DNA of 64,000 nucleotides, from contig NZ_CADIKC010000001.1 in NCBI RefSeq assembly GCF_902859805.1, forward strand, positions 62,001 to 126,000, given 5' to 3'. Under the pieces are notes generated by a model. That model was given only the letters and a program-made list of their open reading frames with translations, searched no databases and was not told the origin of the DNA. This document shows, one piece after another, positions 60,299 through 64,000 of the stretch. A program made the position numbers and the translations under genes. This stretch comes from Paraburkholderia sediminicola. Its GTDB lineage: Bacteria; Pseudomonadota; Gammaproteobacteria; Burkholderiales; Burkholderiaceae. How positions within the stretch are numbered: position 1 is the first letter of the stretch; every line of letters starts with the position of its first letter.

Positions 60299-60940
60299 AT
60301 GATAGGAAAACTTCACGCGTTCCTGTGCACTACCATCGCAATCGTCAGTGTGCCTCTCCACGCCCAACCGTTGCTTCAGTACGTTCCAGCTGCCCTCGTG
60401 CAGTGCCAGTATGGCTCCCCCCCTTTTGGTCTCTCGGCTAGCGTTGTTCGCACGCTGCCGACACAAGGCCTGTTTGCTGTCGTCCGGGCCTCGGTGGATG
60501 CGCAGGGGAAGGTGACGGATGCAGTGCTGGTTCGGTCTTCCGAAAATCCGATGTTTGACGATATTGCGCTTCGTAAGTCGCAATTGGCCATCTGCAATCC
60601 ATTTACCGGCACAGACCGGAAACCGGTTGCCATCGAGACAGAATTCCAGTTTTCCGTCCTGCGCACCGATGCGTTCGGATCGTTCGCGAAGAAAGTCCGG
60701 CAGCGCATCAGACCCAATATCGTCTGGGACGGGAAGGACCGAAACCTGGAAACGCTTATTGCTGTCCGCTGTGAGCCAGACGGTCGGCTTCTGGATGCGA
60801 CCATCGCCCAATCCAGTGGCAATTCCGAGTGGGATTCAGTTGCCCTGCAGGCCGTCCTTCGCTCGGCCCCGATGCCTGCCGATGACGACGGAAAGACACC
60901 GGCTAAGTTCAAGCTGACGATCCGACCAGGGCCCAATTAA
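60299..60940 (+). CDS. Exported protein with TonB-C/TolA-C-like domains
   Basis: A 213-residue exported protein: a signal peptide MIGKLHAFLCTTIAIVSVPL (cleaved at LHA/QP), then two related beta-alpha modules. The second (VRQRIRPNIVWDGKDRNLET, then EPDGRLLDATIAQSSGNSEW and DSVALQAVLRSAPMP) closely follows the TonB/TolA C-terminal domain. The first (VVRASVDAQGKVTDAVLVRS) is a shorter relative. It has no transmembrane anchor or Pro-rich spacer of a real TonB, so energy transduction is unlikely. It may be a periplasmic binding protein. Confidence 0.75.
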   Translation: MIGKLHAFLCTTIAIVSVPLHAQPLLQYVPAALVQCQYGSPPFGLSASVVRTLPTQGLFAVVRASVDAQGKVTDAVLVRSSENPMFDDIALRKSQLAICNPFTGTDRKPVAIETEFQFSVLRTDAFGSFAKKVRQRIRPNIVWDGKDRNLETLIAVRCEPDGRLLDATIAQSSGNSEWDSVALQAVLRSAPMPADDDGKTPAKFKLTIRPGPN

Positions 60941-60969
60941 CCGGCGGGGATCAAGCGGCCGCTTCCGGG

Positions 60970-61093
60970 AGAATTGATTGTCCGCTCCAGGTCGGGTGTT
61001 GTCGATCGAAACCGAGGGAGCTCGAGTCGCCGAAGCGGTTGACTTGAGGCAGCGCGCGGCCATTCAACACCTGCACTTAGATCGCCCACAATC
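60970..61093 (-). repeat. Inverted intergenic element with dyad
   Basis: The dyad GATCGCCCACAATC lies at 61080-61093. Leftward are GCGCGCGGCCATTCAACACC and TGTCCGCTCCAGGTCGGGTG. The dyad end faces the plus-strand gene at 61161. Confidence 0.65.
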
Positions 61094-61160
61094 GCGGTGT
61101 GTTGGAAGTCTAGGCACGTACTTGGAATCATGCTCGACTAAAAGACTGCATAGTGAGCCA

Positions 61161-61484
61161 ATGTTAAAAAAACGACTATCGTTTCTTTTTTCCGTCCTGC
61201 TTACCATAGGCCTTTCGGCCGGGATTCCAATTCTTACCTGCGATAACTCATCGCTAAATGTTCGTGTGTCCCTTGGCTCAAGCTTCGGAGGCGTGCTCGC
61301 GGCCTACGCAATCGCGCTTGGCTTTGCGACGCTCGGAACTACAATTCAATACTTTTATGTTTTTGCGGACAGGGGTACTGCAACTCGACCGACGATGTCG
61401 AGTAAGCGTGCCTGGCTTTTTTTAGGCGGGCTGGCTGTTTTCCTTTGGGTGTACAGGTGGGCAATCAGCCATATCTGCTCCTAA
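61161..61484 (+). CDS. Hypothetical membrane protein (three TM segments)
   Basis: A 107-residue protein starting MLKKRLSFLFSVLLTIGLSA. Hydrophobic helices lie at about 5-24, 41-62 (GGVLAAYAIALGFATLGTTI) and 84-101 (WLFLGGLAVFLWVYRW). The frame upstream of 61161 covers an element and is not used. GTGAG lies 6 bases before the ATG. No family recognised. Lone gene between two elements. Confidence 0.65.
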   Translation: MLKKRLSFLFSVLLTIGLSAGIPILTCDNSSLNVRVSLGSSFGGVLAAYAIALGFATLGTTIQYFYVFADRGTATRPTMSSKRAWLFLGGLAVFLWVYRWAISHICS

Positions 61485-61560
61485 AGTTCAAAACAAGCCG
61501 CGCGGTCTCCGTAATACATTTTCGTGGATCGTAAGTCGAAGACGAATGCCTGCTTACGAG
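61481..61560 (-). pseudogene. Short C-terminal gene stub
   Basis: The minus strand reads RKQAFVFDLRSTKMYYGDRA, ACFEL then a stop at 61481. The sequence is protein-like but only about 25 codons long, and on its 5' side runs straight into element sequence. Weak evidence. Confidence 0.3.
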
Positions 61561-61697
61561 AAATTCGGCCGTCCGCTTGGGGTCGTGTTATGACCTTTGC
61601 ATGAAACGTACGTCTCAGACGATCGCCGCGTTCGGTCGTGAAGCGCTGGCCGGCCATTTTGAGACATTCGGTACCGCCATTTAGATCGCTGACAATT
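61560..61697 (-). repeat. Inverted degenerate element with dyad
   Basis: On the minus strand: AATTGTCAGCGATC (61684-61697), then CTCAAAATGGCCGGCCAGCG and, at the other end, GACCCCAAGCGGACGGCC. Confidence 0.6.
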
Positions 61698-61716
61698 GAC
61701 GCTCCTGGAACCAACT

Positions 61717-62148
61717 CTACTGTTCCTGTGGCGCTCTCGTCCTCCGTGCTCCAATCGTTCCGGACGCGAAGGCCCGAAGGATGCGACGGAACGTAGGGCA
61801 TTCCATGTGGTTCGGTGCGGGGCACGCAGCGGCATGCCGTAGCCCATCGCGCATCGTGCTCAGTTTGCGGATCGTCCTGTCCAACTCCTCGGCCTTTGCC
61901 ACAAGCATTTGGCGGTCGATTCGCGGCTGCCCCCCCGGCGCGAACATCAGCGCGATATCATCCAGCGAGAAGCCAGCGGCGCGCCCCAGAGCGATCAATG
62001 CGAGCCGGTCCAGCACGCCGGGATCGAACTGGCGCCGCAACCCTCGGCGGCCCCTCGAGCTAATGAGCCCCTTTTCCTCGTAGAACCGCAGTGTTGATGC
62101 GGGAACGCCGGATCGCTGCACCACCTCGCCGATATCTAGCTGAATCAT
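61717..62148 (-). CDS. MerR family transcriptional regulator
   Basis: A 143-residue regulator starting MIQLDIGEVVQRSGVPASTL with the MerR winged helix (RFYEEKGLISSRGRRGLRRQ). A dimerisation helix (QMLVAKAEELDRTIRKLSTM) follows, and the C-terminus has a Cys pair (AAACPAPNHMECPTF) that could sense metal or oxidants, as in SoxR/CueR-like members. ATG 62148 is right for the family; longer in-frame starts lie inside the divergent methyltransferase gene. It is divergent from that gene and probably controls it. Confidence 0.9.
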   Translation of the reverse strand: MIQLDIGEVVQRSGVPASTLRFYEEKGLISSRGRRGLRRQFDPGVLDRLALIALGRAAGFSLDDIALMFAPGGQPRIDRQMLVAKAEELDRTIRKLSTMRDGLRHAAACPAPNHMECPTFRRILRAFASGTIGARRTRAPQEQ

Positions 62149-62151
62149 CGC

Positions 62152-62182
62152 TTGACCTAAAGTCGACTTGAACTTGCATAGT
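62152..62182 (+). promoter_or_regulatory. Probable MerR-type promoter with 19-bp spacer
   Basis: TTGACC (62152-62157) and CATAGT (62177-62182) are separated by 19 bases, the stretched spacing that MerR proteins act on. Between them is AGTCGACT, a perfect palindrome. It points to the methyltransferase gene at 62224. Confidence 0.5.
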
Positions 62183-62223
62183 TTAGCTTCCGCTCCCCGG
62201 GGGGCAAGCCAAGGACGACGATC

Positions 62224-63105
62224 ATGGATTCCACACACCAGACCGAAGGCACGCAGACGGCGCTTTGGAACGGCAGCGCCGGGCGCGCGTGGGTGGCCGC
62301 GCAGGAGCTGCTCGACCAGATGTTTAAGCCTTTCGAGAATCTGCTCGTCGACATGATGGGCACCGCAGCCGGGCTCCGGGTACTCGACGTCGGCTGTGGC
62401 ACGGGCAGCACGACACTGGCTGCGGCACGGCGGGTCGGCGTAGCGGGCCATTGCATTGGAGTTGATGTCTCAGCCCCGATGATCGCCGTCGCTCAGGCGC
62501 GTGCCGAACGGGAGGACTCGACGGCAAGCTTCGTCTGTGCCGATGCGCAGACCCATACCTTTGAGCTGGCGAGCTTCGACCGGATCACGTCGCGCTTTGG
62601 CGTCACGTTCTTCGATGACCCGGTATCGGCCTTCGCGAACCTGCGCCGGGCTGCAAGGGACGGAGCCGAATTGCGCTGCATCGCCTGGCGCAGTGCCGTC
62701 GACAATCCGTTCATGACGACCGCCGAACGTGCCGCCGCGCCTGTGCTGCCGAACCTGCCCGCCCGCCGACCCGACGCGCCGGGGCAGTTCTCCTTCGCAG
62801 ACCGGCACCGGGTTTCGTCTATCCTGGAAGCGAGCGGCTGGGCGGAGATTGACATCCGGCCGATCGATATAGACTGTACCCTGCCCGAGCAGGAGTTGGT
62901 CAGCTACTTCAGTCGACTCGGTCCTGTTGGTATGATCCTTCAAGAGGCGGACGAGCGGACGCGCGTGTCGGTCATTGAATCTGTCCGAGCCGCCTTTGAG
63001 CCCTATGTACACGGAACCGATGTTCGCTACACCGCTGCCTGCTGGATGGTCAGCGCCCGAGCGCTGACTACGTCAGTCTCGCCGAAGGCGGTAGTCGGTG
63101 TATGA
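62224..63105 (+). CDS. Class I SAM-dependent methyltransferase
   Basis: A 293-residue methyltransferase: TALWNGSAGRAWVAAQELLD at the start, motif I LRVLDVGCGTGSTTLAAARR, motif II CIGVDVSAPMIAVAQARAE and motif III FDRITSRFGVTFFDDP. The opening WNGxAGxxWV is typical of a UbiE/ArsM-like group often found next to MerR or ArsR regulators. No arsenic motifs (paired Cys) are evident. Likely induced by the MerR product. Substrate unknown. Confidence 0.9.
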   Translation: MDSTHQTEGTQTALWNGSAGRAWVAAQELLDQMFKPFENLLVDMMGTAAGLRVLDVGCGTGSTTLAAARRVGVAGHCIGVDVSAPMIAVAQARAEREDSTASFVCADAQTHTFELASFDRITSRFGVTFFDDPVSAFANLRRAARDGAELRCIAWRSAVDNPFMTTAERAAAPVLPNLPARRPDAPGQFSFADRHRVSSILEASGWAEIDIRPIDIDCTLPEQELVSYFSRLGPVGMILQEADERTRVSVIESVRAAFEPYVHGTDVRYTAACWMVSARALTTSVSPKAVVGV

Positions 63106-63264
63106 GCAGCGGACTATCCGATGAGCGCTCCTCGATAGAGGCAGGCGCGACGACGGCGACGGCGGAGGAGGTGTAGTTAGGCGTCTCAGAAATTCCCAAA
63201 AGCCGTGACGCGACGTTCTCTGCGGGCGTGGTTACTGCCACGAGATGCGCTCCTCACTAAATAC

Positions 63265-63335
63265 CTCGATGACCGCTCTTGAGAAAGACGAAAGTCCCTT
63301 GTGGGTCGGTAGCTGCCTCTGCCCCCCCGCGGCCG
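63265..63335. repeat. Intergenic element, CGACCGCTC subtype
   Basis: ATGACCGCTCTTGAGAAAGA, then CGAAAGTCCCTTGTGGGTCG and GTAGCTGCC. Closest to the copy at 54225. Confidence 0.6.
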
Positions 63336-63374
63336 ACACCAGAACCCGGCTATCCCCACCCCGGCCCCGTCACC

Positions 63375-63767
63375 TCAATCGAGTGGTAGCTGTATCCCAG
63401 ACTCTGCGAATACCTCGCGTACGACGGACAATCCGTTCAGCGCCGCCGGAAATCCCGCGTAGACCGCCATCTGCATCACAACTTCCACCACCTCGCCTGG
63501 TTTGCAGCCGACGTGCAATGCGGCATGAACATGCACACGAAGCTGGGGTTGCGCATTTCCAAGTGCGCATAGCGCTGCGACTGTTGCCAGTTCCCGTTCG
63601 CGCAAGCCAAGCCCTTCCCGCGCGTAGATGTCGCCGAAAGAGAACTCAACCACATAGCGCGCAAAGTCCGGAAACGATTTTGCCAGCGCTTCGACCACCT
63701 GGATACCGGTCACGCCATCCACTGCAGCCAGCATCTTTGAGCCGCGCTCGTAACGTTCAGCGCTCAT
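63375..63767 (-). CDS. Carboxymuconolactone decarboxylase (AhpD-like) family protein
   Basis: A 130-residue helical protein. The family core is seen in FARYVVEFSFGDIYAREGLG, LRERELATVAALCALGNAQP and HVHAALHVGCKPGEVVEVVM. It has a single Cys in HVGC and lacks the AhpD CxxC pair, so it is closer to the PcaC-type decarboxylase group. AAAGGAGG lies 7 bases before the ATG. That site lies in the end of a 22-codon leader ORF whose stop overlaps this start. Divergent from the LysR gene at the right edge, its likely regulator. Confidence 0.88.
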   Translation of the reverse strand: MSAERYERGSKMLAAVDGVTGIQVVEALAKSFPDFARYVVEFSFGDIYAREGLGLRERELATVAALCALGNAQPQLRVHVHAALHVGCKPGEVVEVVMQMAVYAGFPAALNGLSVVREVFAESGIQLPLD

Positions 63768-63832
63768 TGGCCACCTCCTTTACGATCTCGCCGAACAATT
63801 CGGGCCAAGGCAGCATTGCGAGCAAGGTTCAT
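63764..63832 (-). CDS. 22-codon leader ORF coupled to the decarboxylase-family gene
   Basis: MNLARNAALARIVRRDRKGG then GQ and TGA. It has its own GGAGA upstream and its stop overlaps the next ATG (ATGA). The Shine-Dalgarno of the downstream gene lies within its last codons. It may be a regulatory leader peptide or the left-over start of a fused gene. Confidence 0.4.
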   Translation of the reverse strand: MNLARNAALARIVRRDRKGGGQ

Positions 63833-63916
63833 GGTGTTCTCCAGAAATGTTGATGCGGCCACTGTAGAGCCAGTCCCCGGCAAGCGGAATGACCAAGTTC
63901 GTGATACCTTTTTGAT

Positions 63917-64000
63917 ATGTCTGATCATCTCGATTCCCGATCCCTTTTGCTCTTCCTTGCCGTTGCGGATGCGCTGAGCTTCCGCCAGGCGGCCGAGACG
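63917..64000 (+). CDS. LysR family transcriptional regulator (partial)
   Basis: Only the first 28 codons are in the window: MSDHLDSRSLLLFLAVADAL, then SFRQAAET. This is the opening of a LysR helix-turn-helix (LxxFLAVADxxSFRxAAE). It is divergent from the decarboxylase-family gene, which it probably regulates. Confidence 0.75.
   Translation, partial: MSDHLDSRSLLLFLAVADALSFRQAAET

Noticed and set aside
60299..60940. True TonB energy transducer
   Set aside because: The protein has a cleavable signal, no membrane anchor, no Pro-rich spacer and no ExbBD neighbours; only the C-terminal domain type is shared.
12147..63335. CRISPR array
   Set aside because: The repeats are long, degenerate and separated by whole genes, not by short uniform spacers.

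Overview
This looks like chromosomal DNA of a high-GC beta-proteobacterium of the Burkholderiaceae (Paraburkholderia/Caballeronia/Burkholderia type). The reasons are dense LysR regulation, a Burkholderia-style trimeric porin with C-terminal Phe, many orphan MFS carriers, D-amino-acid and opine-type catabolism, and many small proteins of kinds I associate with that family. No rRNA, tRNA, CRISPR array or intact IS element was seen. This is inference from the sequence, not from a database search.

Layout. (1) 1-12.0 kb is ordinary catabolic DNA: a 3-hydroxyacyl-CoA-dehydrogenase-like gene coupled to an opine-dehydrogenase-like gene, AraC and LysR regulators, a porin, an MFS carrier, a small protein gene with a strongly structured leader, and a LysR/YfcC-like carrier/M20 amidohydrolase unit. 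The carrier gene has lost one base near its 3' end. (2) 12.1-37.8 kb is an accessory region. Small single genes, mostly minus strand, alternate with copies of an intergenic element. The element has a 14-bp near-palindrome (GATTGTCRRCGATC) at one end and a long hairpin beside it. In the runs 15.9-20.1 kb and 27.7-37 kb the order is almost always gene 3' end, hairpin, dyad, next gene start, in one fixed orientation, as in a cassette array. Cargo includes a diguanylate cyclase, membrane and lipoproteins, a Sel1-repeat lipoprotein, a YopT/C58-like protease candidate, an NTF2-like protein, a DUF2199 protein, and a peptidase S51-like protein with a lipocalin-like C-terminal extension. A four-gene D-amino-acid unit (MFS carrier, N-acyl-D-amino-acid deacylase, D-amino-acid dehydrogenase, divergent LysR) lies inside it at 22.5-27.4 kb. 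(3) 37.9-40.2 kb holds a LysR regulator and an XRE/cupin regulator. (4) 40.8-47.4 kb is a two-gene operon: an M48 metallopeptidase coupled to a 1829-residue DUF4011-type SF1 helicase with a nuclease-like segment and a C-terminal WGR domain. It is a candidate defence or DNA-processing module. (5) 47.6-63.4 kb is a second accessory stretch with more elements, some inverted, and several gene fragments: an IS66 transposase tail, a frameshifted NTF2-like gene and C-terminal stubs that end at element borders. Intact genes here include a class V aminotransferase, a Pro/Gln-rich secreted protein, an SRPBCC protein, an MFS exporter, a glycine-zipper protein, an EthD protein, a class-C beta-lactamase-like hydrolase, two methyltransferases, a TonB-C-like protein and a MerR regulator. 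(6) The right edge holds a carboxymuconolactone-decarboxylase-family gene with a coupled 22-codon leader ORF, diverging from a truncated LysR gene.

The main observation is the cassette-like gene/element alternation. I recognise no integrase gene and no integron attC consensus in the window, so how the array forms is open.
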